A DNA stretch of 64,000 nucleotides, from the IMG/VR virus record IMGVR_UViG_3300008107_000074, positions 22,966 to 86,965 of that record; one strand, given 5' to 3'. Of this stretch, positions 56,007 through 64,000 are shown one piece after another. Below the pieces are notes generated by a model. It was not told the origin of the DNA and ran no database searches. It was given only the letters and a program-made list of their open reading frames with translations. The translations under genes and the position numbers were made by a program. The first letter of the stretch is position 1; each line of letters opens with the position of its first letter. The DNA is from a virus.

Positions 56007-58862
56007 TTAGATATTATCAAATGATGCTCCTGTTGGTGTGATTATGAATTCAACATCGATAAATTCAAGAGCTCTTGTTGGTTTAATGTAAATTTTACCT
56101 CTCAAAGTATTAGCGTCAATATCTTCAGGGTCGTTGGAAACCGTTACACGGAATTCATACAAACCTCTTTCTCTCTTAATTGCGTCTAATATCGGGTTAA
56201 CCAATCTCAAAAACTCATTACGAACTTGTTCGTCGTTTTGTTCAAATAACAATCTTACCGCTACTGCTGAAATTAATTTTCTTGCTCTTAACAGTAATCT
56301 TCTTACGTTAATTCTATCCAAAGCTGATTCACGTACTTGAAGTGTTTTATTACCCCAAATGATTGTACCGGTATCCGCAAATGTTGCGATAGGGTTAATT
56401 CTCGCTTTGTAAAGGTCATCTCTCTCATCCAAAGTTAATTTCTTATAAGCTTTGATTGAGTTTACTAAACCTCTTGAATAACCCGCTACCGCGAACCAAG
56501 GGAAAGATACGTTATCTGTTAATGCTATATTTCTCAATACTTCACCTGTTGGTGGTAAGTATAATTGTGTAGCGTTGTCTGCGTCTCTAACTTGAATCCA
56601 AGGCCAGTAAACCGCTGAGTAGTTACTATCAATTGCTACGCCGTCCAAAGCGTCTATTACTTCATCCGCTGTACCGTAGTTTGGTGATGAAATCACATAA
56701 AGTGAATCCGCTCTATCTTCTTCAATCATATCAATTGCGTAAGATGTTAATGAACTGTGGTCATAGAAGTTGATACCTGGTGTTGCGAAGATGTTTACAT
56801 CAACAGCTTCAGGGTTTGCGAAGGTATCAATACCTTGAGTGTAAGCGTAGTAGTCAGAGTTTCCTGATACTGTACTAAATACACCACCATTATTAGTGTT
56901 ACCACTTGTGTAAGTATTTTTACCAAAGATGTATCCATCACCGTAGGTTCTCACATTTCTGTAGATATCCCAACCGTCAAATCCACCAGCCGCTGCGAAT
57001 GTGAATTTACGATAATTGATATTTGTTAATACGTTATTCGCTCCACCTGTTTGACCCTCTAAATCATACGACGTGGTTAAGAAGGTTGTTCCTGTGATTG
57101 TAGATGCGTTTGTTGATAAGTGGAAACCCTTAGTTGTTCCAGCTGCTGATGTTCCTTTGAATTTAAACAAGTCTCTATCGTATGTTACTGCGTTTGTTGG
57201 ACTTGATAAACCAAAGTATGTTCTTCTTACTTTGTCACCTGAAGATAAAACAGGTGTTCCATCGGCTTGATAAGATGTAGTATCACCAGCGTTATAGAAT
57301 GTAGTCTTGTACATCACCGAACCTAAAGTACTTGAACCAAAAGATGTGTTGTTTGTAAATCCTTTAAATCCTGCAGGATATGCGTCGGTTGGGTGATTAT
57401 CAGCCATTGACAACATAATGTATCTTGAACGTAATTCATATTCACCATCAGATGTACCAACTTTTTTAGCAACATATCCTGGTAAATCTGGATTCATATT
57501 ACATCTACCAAATTTTTCAAGTACAACTAAATTATCGTCTGTATCATTAAAGTCTCTAACGATTAAGTCAAAGTCACCAGTGTTTACATCAATATTAATA
57601 ATTGAAACTTTTACTTCGTAGTTTGCAGAATCACCATCTGATACTGTGATTACATCAAATAAATCATCAACTTCACCACCTCTAACCTCTGATACAACAG
57701 TTGGTGTCATTGGGGTATCCCAAGATGTTTTAAAGTCGTTACCAACATGTTCGAAAACTTCTGTTAAACTTAAACCTCTAATTAAACCTTGTTCATATGC
57801 TCTTTGTAAGTAATTTGGATAAGATTCAAAAACATACACAGGTACATCACTTTTTAATTTGTCATAAACATCGGTACCAAAAACTTTTGTTACATATTTT
57901 GATGACGAAGAGTCCATACTACAAGTGAATGATTTTGGTCCACTTGTTGAACCTGTAACATTAACTGTAAATTCAGCTAATGGATTTGTAGTGATTCCTG
58001 AACCTGTAACCACAAAATTTACATCTGCGGTAGTTTCCAAGTTTAATGTTTGTCCATTGTAAGAACCTCTTGGTCTGAACGCTAAAACCACTTGTCCATC
58101 ATACGCCGTGTTCAATGTTCCATAGTATGTGTACTTAGTCACATCAAATCTACTCGCACCGCTGTTATAAACAAATAAGTAAGAATATACTTCAGAACCT
58201 GTGGTGTTACAAAGTTTATTGAACCATTCCTTATTGTTGTAATTACTTGCGTTATTCAAACCTGTTAAAGGAGAAACTTCTTCAAGTGATGATGTTTGAC
58301 CACTTGTTCCTGAAGTTGGTACTTCACCCATCACAAACCATTGTCCATGGTTAGATGATGTGTTACCACTAAAGTTTGCTACAATATATTCTGTAATATA
58401 ATTTCCATCTACAGATATTTTATCTGATAGTTCACTATAAATCGTACTTGCTGTAATTGTTGTGGTCGATGCTGACATTGTTAAACTTGTGGTTGTTCCA
58501 CTAAGAGCCCCCAATGTAACCCCACCAATTGTTTTAACACCATAAGTTTTGACAGGTAAATAACCCGTTAAACCTAATATTCTTGTTACAAACATTTGGT
58601 TAGATTCTTCTAAATAAGATTTTGCGAAATAAGGTAATTCATATTTTGGATTGTTATTGTTGTCTTTTAACGGACTTGTTCCCCCAAAATATGACTTGAA
58701 TTCGTCAAAATTAGTTATTAATACAGGTTCAAAAGCGGGACCTTTTAAGGTTTCACCCACCAAACCTAATGTGCTCACACCAACACTTTGTGCTACGAAT
58801 GTTAAGTCTTTTTCAGATGTATATACACCCGGAGATACAAAAACTCTATTTGAATTTGCCAT
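56007..58862 (-). CDS. gp18: Contractile tail sheath protein gp18
   Basis: A 951-residue sheath monomer; T4 gp18 is 659. The N-terminus (SNRVFVSPGVYTSEKDLTFV, then GLVGETLKGPAFEPVLITNF) and the C-terminus from about residue 834 (GTIIWGNKTLQVRESALDRI, NVRRLLLRARKLISAVAVRL, TLRGKIYIKPTRALEFIDVE) are classic sheath signatures: the C-terminal domain forms the interlocking mesh on the tube. Extra length comes from Thr/Ser/Gly-rich insertions in the middle (about 100-330), probably outward-facing decoration domains. A terminator follows the stop and a 38-nt leader with TATTTATT precedes the ATG. Confidence 0.93.
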   Translation of the reverse strand: MANSNRVFVSPGVYTSEKDLTFVAQSVGVSTLGLVGETLKGPAFEPVLITNFDEFKSYFGGTSPLKDNNNNPKYELPYFAKSYLEESNQMFVTRILGLTGYLPVKTYGVKTIGGVTLGALSGTTTSLTMSASTTTITASTIYSELSDKISVDGNYITEYIVANFSGNTSSNHGQWFVMGEVPTSGTSGQTSSLEEVSPLTGLNNASNYNNKEWFNKLCNTTGSEVYSYLFVYNSGASRFDVTKYTYYGTLNTAYDGQVVLAFRPRGSYNGQTLNLETTADVNFVVTGSGITTNPLAEFTVNVTGSTSGPKSFTCSMDSSSSKYVTKVFGTDVYDKLKSDVPVYVFESYPNYLQRAYEQGLIRGLSLTEVFEHVGNDFKTSWDTPMTPTVVSEVRGGEVDDLFDVITVSDGDSANYEVKVSIINIDVNTGDFDLIVRDFNDTDDNLVVLEKFGRCNMNPDLPGYVAKKVGTSDGEYELRSRYIMLSMADNHPTDAYPAGFKGFTNNTSFGSSTLGSVMYKTTFYNAGDTTSYQADGTPVLSSGDKVRRTYFGLSSPTNAVTYDRDLFKFKGTSAAGTTKGFHLSTNASTITGTTFLTTSYDLEGQTGGANNVLTNINYRKFTFAAAGGFDGWDIYRNVRTYGDGYIFGKNTYTSGNTNNGGVFSTVSGNSDYYAYTQGIDTFANPEAVDVNIFATPGINFYDHSSLTSYAIDMIEEDRADSLYVISSPNYGTADEVIDALDGVAIDSNYSAVYWPWIQVRDADNATQLYLPPTGEVLRNIALTDNVSFPWFAVAGYSRGLVNSIKAYKKLTLDERDDLYKARINPIATFADTGTIIWGNKTLQVRESALDRINVRRLLLRARKLISAVAVRLLFEQNDEQVRNEFLRLVNPILDAIKRERGLYEFRVTVSNDPEDIDANTLRGKIYIKPTRALEFIDVEFIITPTGASFDNI

Positions 58863-58900
58863 TTTTAATTTGTTTGGTTAATTAATTTTATTTCTTTATC

Positions 58901-58908
58901 AATAAATA
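58901..58908 (-). promoter_or_regulatory. TATTTATT motif upstream of sheath gene
   Basis: Coding-strand TATTTATT, 38 nt before the ATG at 58862, a standard leader length for a promoter. Confidence 0.5.
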
Positions 58909-58959
58909 TCTTTGTTTTTAGCAAAGATTCCCTTGATTTTTTTAAAAATGGCACTTATG

Positions 58960-58983
58960 GATACTAATTTATCCTTTAGTATC
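58960..58983. promoter_or_regulatory. Inverted repeat in the divergent sheath/RHH promoter region
   Basis: GATACTA (58960-58966) and TAGTATC (58977-58983) are perfect inverted halves separated by 10 bp, just upstream of the plus-strand motif and start of the RHH-like gene. This suits an operator for the small regulator next to it. Confidence 0.45.
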
Positions 58984-58985
58984 TA

Positions 58986-58993
58986 TATTTATC
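58986..58993 (+). promoter_or_regulatory. TATTTATC motif upstream of plus-strand RHH-like gene
   Basis: TATTTATC on the plus strand, 6 nt before the ATG at 59000. It shows the motif follows the direction of the gene, not a fixed strand. Confidence 0.45.
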
Positions 58994-58999
58994 TTTATC

Positions 59000-59176
59000 A
59001 TGAAAAACACCCTAAAAAACATAAAGGTTAGTGAAAATCACCACCAAATGTTAAAAGAATATTGCGACAAAAATGGATTAAAAATTTATAAGGTTGTTCA
59101 GAAATGGATTGATGAAGTTTGTAAAACAGGAAAGGTGAATGATTCACCTAAGAAAAAAGATATCTATGGAGATTAA
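59000..59176 (+). CDS. Small ribbon-helix-helix-like protein
   Basis: A 58-residue protein on the plus strand (MKNTLKNIKVSENHHQMLKE... ending KKKDIYGD). The layout, a short beta strand (NIKVS), helix A (ENHHQMLKEYCDKNG) and helix B (KIYKVVQKWIDEVCK), then a basic tail, is that of Arc/MetJ ribbon-helix-helix DNA-binding proteins, which bind as dimers to inverted repeats. It is the only plus-strand gene between the late operons, sits beside an inverted repeat, and converges with the 75-aa gene. It may regulate the adjacent sheath or its own promoter. The fold is inferred from pattern; no database match was possible. Confidence 0.65.
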   Translation: MKNTLKNIKVSENHHQMLKEYCDKNGLKIYKVVQKWIDEVCKTGKVNDSPKKKDIYGD

Positions 59177-59199
59177 TTTTTTATAACATACTAATCTCC
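59168..59199. other. Inverted repeat spanning two convergent stop codons
   Basis: GGAGATTA (59168-59175) and TAATCTCC (59192-59199) can pair around a 16-nt loop that holds a T-run. It covers the 3' ends of the RHH-like gene and of the convergent 75-aa gene. The U-run lies in the loop and not after the stem, so it is not a standard terminator. Confidence 0.35.
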
Positions 59200-59408
59200 G
59201 TCATATCAACGGTAATGTTATTACAAATTAATAAATTACCATCAATTATAAAATTGTCAGTTCTTTCTAAAACCAATAATGATTCAAGATGACTAGTATC
59301 AACACTAAGACCATAGATGTCATTATCAACAACCAAATTGATTATTAAATTTTCATATATTTCAATATGAGATAATGTTTTTTCGTATAAAAATTCTTGT
59401 ATTGTCAT
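59181..59408 (-). CDS. Small hypothetical protein
   Basis: A 75-residue acidic protein, MTIQEFLYEKTLSHIEIYEN..., with alternating hydrophobic strands (NLIINLVVDNDIYGLSVD, DNFIIDGNLLICNNITVDM) that suggest a small beta-sandwich or hairpin. It starts 5 nt after the stop of the tail terminator gene, so it is probably co-transcribed. No family recognised. Confidence 0.5.
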   Translation of the reverse strand: MTIQEFLYEKTLSHIEIYENLIINLVVDNDIYGLSVDTSHLESLLVLERTDNFIIDGNLLICNNITVDMTEISML

Positions 59409-59413
59409 GTTGT

Positions 59414-61948
59414 TTAATTTATTGGGGTTACTGTTGTGATTGTTGCTCCAGAACCAAATCCTGTACCGGTATTAAGTGTCGTGTCTAAAGTTCCATCTGA
59501 AAATAAACGTACAATGTTTCCTACCGATGTGCCGTTATATGATGTAAAATTACCACTAATTAGTATTTTACCATTTGTTTGAACAACAATACTGAGTACA
59601 TGATTATTAAATCCGGTTCCAATACTAAATGTATTATCAATAGTTCCATCAGAATTTAGTCTAACTATCCTATTAGATGTTACACCACTATACGATGTGA
59701 AAGCTCCCCCGACCATTATTTTACCACTTGAAAGAGTCGAGACAAAATAAACACTATTATTAAATCCGGTTCCAATAATAAATGTATCATCGATAGTTCC
59801 TCCGGAATTTAATCTAATTATTCTATTAGATGTCACTCCACTATATGATGTAAAATCTCCACCAACGACAATCTTACCATCTGATTGTACCGATGACATG
59901 TATGTGTAGGCATTAAATCCCGTACCGACTGTAGTTGTAAAACTAGAATCGTGACTCTTATCGGAATTAAGTCTCTCAATTCTTCTTGTGGTCATACTAC
60001 CACAAAGAATCATTTTACCATCTGATTGTAAAGAAACATCTTGAACAGTTGAGTTTGCATCATAAGTAGTAGACGTTGAACCACTAAATGTATTATCAAT
60101 TGTTCCGTCAGAATTTAACCTAATAATTTTATTCGCCGACGTGCCATTATATGATGTAAAATATCCACCGATTAATAGTTTTCCATCAGATTGGGGTACA
60201 ACAAATTTTGTGATACTATTGAATCCCGTTCCGATACTGAATGTATTATCGATTGAACCGTCTAAGTTTAATCTAATTATATAATTGGACGATACACCAC
60301 TGTATGTTGTAAAATAACCCGCACCGTAAATTTTGTTATTATATATTATGTGATTTTCTAAGAAATTATCAAATCCGGTTCCACCGCTAAATGAACTATC
60401 AACTGAACCATTTGAGTTTAATTTAATTATGTCATTATATAATGTGCCATTGTATAATGAGAATCCACCAGAAATTAATAGTTTATCATCCACCATCAAT
60501 GATGGTGTTGGGGTGGCCGATGGTGTGACAGAACTATTGGGAGTAATGGATGGTGTTACTGATTGAGTTGGTGATGGTGTCGGTGAAGACTCAATTGTTA
60601 CCGAAGGGGTAACTGTGGGTGTTGAGGTTAAAGTAGGGGTTGGTGTAACCGATGATGTAAGTGACGGAGTAATTGACGGTGTTACTGAGGGGGTAACTGA
60701 AGGTGTTACAGTTATGGTTGGGGTGATAATAGAGGTTGAGGTTAAAGTAGGGGTAACCGTAGGTGTTGATGTTGGGGTTATTGATGGTGTTACAGATGAA
60801 GATGGTGTTATTGAAGGTGTTGGGGTCGGTGTTATTGGTATTGTAAAAGTTGATTGTGTTGTAAAATCATATCTAAATTTTGTTTTAGACGACGTATTAA
60901 TATCTACCGAACTAAAATTATTAACCAAAGTTAAATTACTAAACGTACCATCGACAGTATATTGTGTAGTACCACTTAATTGATTTGGTTCAATAAAAAT
61001 TTTAACAGGAATTGATATTGAACTACCAGTCACAGTTAATAAAGTGTCAGTAAATGAAATTTCAACCGTCTTATCTACCTTATTTGTTGCGGTTGCGGTG
61101 TAGTCCGCAACGATTGAACCACTACTATAATTTGATGATATTGTTATTGAGTTTTCAATTTTTTTTATAGATGGAATTGACCTTAAATCGGGTTCCACCA
61201 TGGTAATACTTCTGTTAATTGCAGGAGAAACTTCAAATTCTTCATCATCAATTAAGAATCCTAACATTGTAAACCCGTAATTTTGAATGTAGAATCTTCT
61301 ACCATCTAAAGTATCCATCGGAGTATTATCTTCGATTCTATCTAATACAATTGGGATATAATGACCTTTTACTCGAGTGTATGCTTGACGAGATGAAAAC
61401 TTTTGTAAAACCTTTTGATTGAACTTATTTATATCTCTAAATTTTGTACAAACAATAGTTACATCAAAACTAATATCAACCGCAATTGGTTGAGGTATTT
61501 TGTATATGTCCGCACCCATTTGATTTCCATCCCAAGTCGGAACCGATGCATAAAAAAAGTCTCTTCTATCAGGAATAGTTCTTTGAATAGATGGGTTTGT
61601 ACCTAACTGAACTTCAGGTTTTCTTACAACAGCAATAAATGGTAACTTAATATTTCCATCTTCATCACTAAAAGACCAATTGTTGGTATACTCACCCCAT
61701 CTTTGAATTGTGAGAATTTTTGGAATCATTGGTATTTGGTCCCCGTCAGATATTACTTTAAAATTTTCTTTTACAAATTCTAACATACCCAAATCAAGGT
61801 CGTCGTGCAATATCGAATCAGGAAGAAAAGTATCAGATTTAATTATTTCTTCTAATAATTCTTTTCTTCTACCGGTAATTGCAGGACCATCCGCGTTTTG
61901 GTTTACACCGTATACTTTAATATCTTTTTTTCTTTTTGGTAATCCCAT
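59414..61948 (-). CDS. gp15: Tail terminator (gp15-like) fused to a seven-repeat beta-propeller
   Basis: An 844-residue protein in three parts. Residues about 1-270 resemble T4 gp15 (272 residues), the sheath-capping tail terminator: [56 protein letters not shown] and [20 protein letters not shown]. After a beta domain comes a Thr/Pro/Ser linker at about 370-490. Residues about 495-844 are seven tandem delta-60 (DUF5122-type) repeats, each with DGK(I/L)(L/V)(V/I)GG.F.SY.G...N.I(I/V)RLNSDG(T/S)ID.TFS, predicted to close a seven-bladed propeller. The start follows the upstream stop as TAATTATG. A propeller on a tail terminator is not part of the T4 plan. Confidence 0.7.
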   Translation of the reverse strand: MGLPKRKKDIKVYGVNQNADGPAITGRRKELLEEIIKSDTFLPDSILHDDLDLGMLEFVKENFKVISDGDQIPMIPKILTIQRWGEYTNNWSFSDEDGNIKLPFIAVVRKPEVQLGTNPSIQRTIPDRRDFFYASVPTWDGNQMGADIYKIPQPIAVDISFDVTIVCTKFRDINKFNQKVLQKFSSRQAYTRVKGHYIPIVLDRIEDNTPMDTLDGRRFYIQNYGFTMLGFLIDDEEFEVSPAINRSITMVEPDLRSIPSIKKIENSITISSNYSSGSIVADYTATATNKVDKTVEISFTDTLLTVTGSSISIPVKIFIEPNQLSGTTQYTVDGTFSNLTLVNNFSSVDINTSSKTKFRYDFTTQSTFTIPITPTPTPSITPSSSVTPSITPTSTPTVTPTLTSTSIITPTITVTPSVTPSVTPSITPSLTSSVTPTPTLTSTPTVTPSVTIESSPTPSPTQSVTPSITPNSSVTPSATPTPSLMVDDKLLISGGFSLYNGTLYNDIIKLNSNGSVDSSFSGGTGFDNFLENHIIYNNKIYGAGYFTTYSGVSSNYIIRLNLDGSIDNTFSIGTGFNSITKFVVPQSDGKLLIGGYFTSYNGTSANKIIRLNSDGTIDNTFSGSTSTTYDANSTVQDVSLQSDGKMILCGSMTTRRIERLNSDKSHDSSFTTTVGTGFNAYTYMSSVQSDGKIVVGGDFTSYSGVTSNRIIRLNSGGTIDDTFIIGTGFNNSVYFVSTLSSGKIMVGGAFTSYSGVTSNRIVRLNSDGTIDNTFSIGTGFNNHVLSIVVQTNGKILISGNFTSYNGTSVGNIVRLFSDGTLDTTLNTGTGFGSGATITTVTPIN

Positions 61949-61950
61949 AA

Positions 61951-62463
61951 TTAAATTCCTCTAAATTCAGATTCTTGTGCAATTGCACAGGTGATAGTTC
62001 TATAATGAGGTCTAAAACCAAACATATTATGTTTATTATCGGAAGTAACTTTTCCATCGTTTACCACCGTATAGTATCTAATTCTTTCTTCCGATTCGGG
62101 GTACCCAATAAAATCACCATATCTAATATCAATACCCATTTCTTCTAAGTGTTTTATATAAACTGAAATGGTCATATTACCGGGTTCCAAATATCTATTT
62201 ACACCTTTAGTATATGAATTGTTTTTAGGTTCTTCAATTTTAACCAATCCGAAAAATTCGGTAGGTGGTAAAAATTTAATTTGGTCTTTACCAACTTCAC
62301 CGTATACATCATCAGTGTCGGTTTTTTGTCTATCTACTCTAAATAAAACTAATTTCATACCTAAATCACCATGCAAGTATTCTTCCCCTAACTGAACATT
62401 TAAATCAAAATCAGTTTGAGAAAAAAATTTACTTAATCTGGTTATCGGTAGTTTATTCTTCAT
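61951..62463 (-). CDS. gp14: Neck protein, gp14-like
   Basis: A 170-residue protein with the neck-protein layout. [40 protein letters not shown], then [20 protein letters not shown] followed by [20 protein letters not shown] resemble the gp14/gp13 neck family, where a (Y/F)GD.I.YP motif and a final F....H...I section recur. It would join head and tail. It is immediately upstream of the gp15-like gene, matching the T4 order 14-15. Sequence identity to T4 is low by eye, so confidence is moderate. The start has TATTTATA 4 nt upstream. Confidence 0.5.
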   Translation of the reverse strand: MKNKLPITRLSKFFSQTDFDLNVQLGEEYLHGDLGMKLVLFRVDRQKTDTDDVYGEVGKDQIKFLPPTEFFGLVKIEEPKNNSYTKGVNRYLEPGNMTISVYIKHLEEMGIDIRYGDFIGYPESEERIRYYTVVNDGKVTSDNKHNMFGFRPHYRTITCAIAQESEFRGI

Positions 62464-62467
62464 TTAC

Positions 62468-62475
62468 TATAAATA
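62468..62475 (-). promoter_or_regulatory. TATTTATA motif upstream of neck gene
   Basis: Coding-strand TATTTATA, 4 nt before the ATG at 62463, in the divergent region shared with the helicase gene. Confidence 0.42.
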
Positions 62476-62516
62476 GTTCATTTATTGATTCTATTTTACT
62501 ATATTTAACTTATTGT

Positions 62517-64000
62517 ATGCAGAGTAAGATTCCTGAGATAGAAGCAAGGGAAATTTTGTCCACTTACGAAGGTTTTAACAACCAACTAATTGAGTGGAAA
62601 AGAAAGTTATCTGAAGTTAAAGGTTTTCAGTTAACAAGACCCCAAGCTGAGTATGTTTTAAAATACCATGAGGTAGTTCCTCGGGTTGCAAAAAAATATA
62701 TCAGTATTGTTGATGGATTTGCAGACAAGTTAATGGAATCTAAACATCTAACAAAACCACCCGAAAAAATATGGTGTGAAAAGTTATTATGTGAAAGTGA
62801 TATGGCATATCACATATGGGGTAAAATTTTTGAAACTGAAAAAAATTCAGCTATGTGGGTTCCTAAATCCGCAATCATCCAAGAGGAAAAAAAATTAAAC
62901 AGAGAGATTGATTATTCATCTTACGATAACCGACCTCCATTACCTCACCAAAAAGAAGCTATTGAGAAATTATTGGCCAACGACAAATATATTCTCGCTG
63001 ATGATATGGGACTGGGTAAAACCACATCAGCGATTATTGCCTCTTTAGAAAGTGGAGCAAAAAAGATTTTAATAATATGCCCAGCATCTCTAAAGATTAA
63101 TTGGCAGAGAGAAATTGAAAATTACTCAGATAAGAAAACTTTAATTGTTGAAGGTCGTAAGTGGGGTTCAACATTTAATTACTATATTATAAATTATGAT
63201 ATTGTAAAAAACTATCACTCAACTGAAACACCTGAAATTGGTCAAGAAAATACTAATTTAATTGCCAATGAAAAATTTGATTTGGCAATAGTAGATGAAG
63301 CTCATTACATATCAAATACTACCGCTCAAAGAACTAAATTAATAAATGATATATTAAAAAATATACCAAAAGTTTGGTTACTTACAGGTACACCCATGAC
63401 CTCAAAACCAATCAATTATTATAATCTATTAAGAATCGTAAATTCAAATGTTACGTTAAATTGGCAAGGTTATGTTAAAAGGTATTGTGGTGGTTATCAA
63501 TTCACGGTAAACAAAAAGAAAATATGGAATACTAACGGTGCAACAAATTTAGATGAACTTAGAATGAGAACTAAAAATCTTGTTTTAAGAAGAATGAAAA
63601 CTGACATATTAGACCTTCCCGATAAAATTATCACACCAATATTCTTAGATTTAAAGAGTACATACTATGATGAAGAACTTGAGGACTTTTTAAGAATTAC
63701 AAGTGAATCTAAAAACAAAGAATCATTATCTGTTACTATTAATCGTTTAATGAAAGTTAGACAAATTATCTCTCAGGAAAAAATTGATTATACTTGTGAG
63801 ATTATTGATAGATGTTTAGAACAAGGTAAAAAGGTTATTGTGTTTACGAACTTCACCATGTCTTTAGATATGTTACATGAGAAATACAAAAAGAACTCGG
63901 TGGTTTTAGATGGTAGAATGTCTAAAGAAAAAAGACAACAATCTGTTGACCGTTTTCAAAATGAAGACAAAGTAAAAGTGTTTATTTCAAATATTATTGC
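62517..64000 (+). CDS. SNF2-family helicase/ATPase, partial
   Basis: A plus-strand gene starting at 62517 (MQSKIPEIEAREIL...) and open to the window end, about 494 codons seen. The SF2/SNF2 motifs are in order: Q-like LPHQKEAIEKLL, Walker A LADDMGLGKTTSAI near residue 161, IVDEAHYISN (motif II) near 259, WLLTGTPMTSKP (motif III) near 288, then VFTNFTMSLDML and LDGRMSKEKRQQSVDRFQ of the second RecA lobe. An N-terminal region of about 140 residues precedes the ATPase. In phages such proteins do branch migration or fork remodelling, the job of UvsW in T4. It is divergent from the neck/tail operon and so belongs to another transcript. Confidence 0.92.
   Translation, partial: MQSKIPEIEAREILSTYEGFNNQLIEWKRKLSEVKGFQLTRPQAEYVLKYHEVVPRVAKKYISIVDGFADKLMESKHLTKPPEKIWCEKLLCESDMAYHIWGKIFETEKNSAMWVPKSAIIQEEKKLNREIDYSSYDNRPPLPHQKEAIEKLLANDKYILADDMGLGKTTSAIIASLESGAKKILIICPASLKINWQREIENYSDKKTLIVEGRKWGSTFNYYIINYDIVKNYHSTETPEIGQENTNLIANEKFDLAIVDEAHYISNTTAQRTKLINDILKNIPKVWLLTGTPMTSKPINYYNLLRIVNSNVTLNWQGYVKRYCGGYQFTVNKKKIWNTNGATNLDELRMRTKNLVLRRMKTDILDLPDKIITPIFLDLKSTYYDEELEDFLRITSESKNKESLSVTINRLMKVRQIISQEKIDYTCEIIDRCLEQGKKVIVFTNFTMSLDMLHEKYKKNSVVLDGRMSKEKRQQSVDRFQNEDKVKVFISNII

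Noticed and set aside
1-64000. tRNA genes, insertion sequences or integrase/attachment sites
   Set aside because: Intergenic gaps are mostly under 150 bp and none shows a cloverleaf or terminal inverted repeats with a transposase; no integrase-like protein is present.

Overview
The window is an AT-rich, densely packed piece of a large tailed-phage genome with a contractile tail (T4-like myovirus). The evidence is a recognisable sheath protein, a gp19-type tube, gp25 and gp6 baseplate wedge proteins, a gp15-like tail terminator, and a T4-style replication set (gp32-like SSB, UvsX, RNase H/FEN nuclease, DnaB/gp41 helicase, NrdA/NrdB). Almost everything reads on the minus strand. The start codons I inspected lack a clear Shine-Dalgarno sequence and sit in A/T-rich leaders. 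That habit, together with domain types such as PKD, delta-60 propeller and Thr-Pro linkers, suggests a Bacteroidota (flavobacterial-type) host; this is inference, not proof.

Layout in minus-strand transcription order, right to left. 62517-64000 (plus strand) is the start of a SNF2-type helicase, divergent from the tail genes. 62463-59181 holds a neck-like protein, a gp15-like tail terminator fused to a seven-repeat beta-propeller, and a 75-aa orphan. 59000-59176 (plus) is a small ribbon-helix-helix-like protein. 58862-56007 is the sheath and 55658-55284 a short tube protein; between them lies about 350 bp of non-coding DNA with a cluster of CTAG motifs and an 18-bp palindrome that contains a chromosomal parS-like sequence. 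55182-39891 holds gp26-like, chaperone-like, tape-measure, tube-cap, gp53-like and hub genes plus small proteins. 39782-31535 holds gp32, uvsX, rnh, a duplicated-fold orphan, the gp41 helicase, nrdB and nrdA, ending in a textbook terminator. 31384-15974 holds gp25, gp6 and five further large baseplate or tail-tip proteins.

The last 15.9 kb (15883 to 1) is one giant Thr-Pro repeat gene. Its 3897-codon first frame is broken by a 7-bp tandem duplication (4249-4262) and the downstream part by a single inserted base (2929). With these two lesions corrected, the frame is open through the window edge (over 5,290 codons) and carries several Cys-rich modules between Thr-Pro linkers. It follows the tail-tip genes, so a fibre or adhesin role is likely.

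Transcription: five intrinsic terminators were found (near 31422, 38872, 39831, 55225 and 55982). A recurrent coding-strand octamer TATTTAT(A/T/C) lies 3-46 nt upstream of ten genes, nearly all virion genes, and is absent from the replication genes. I propose it as a late promoter or start signal; where it lies 3-6 nt from ATG it would imply leaderless mRNAs. I saw no tRNA genes, CRISPR arrays or insertion sequences.
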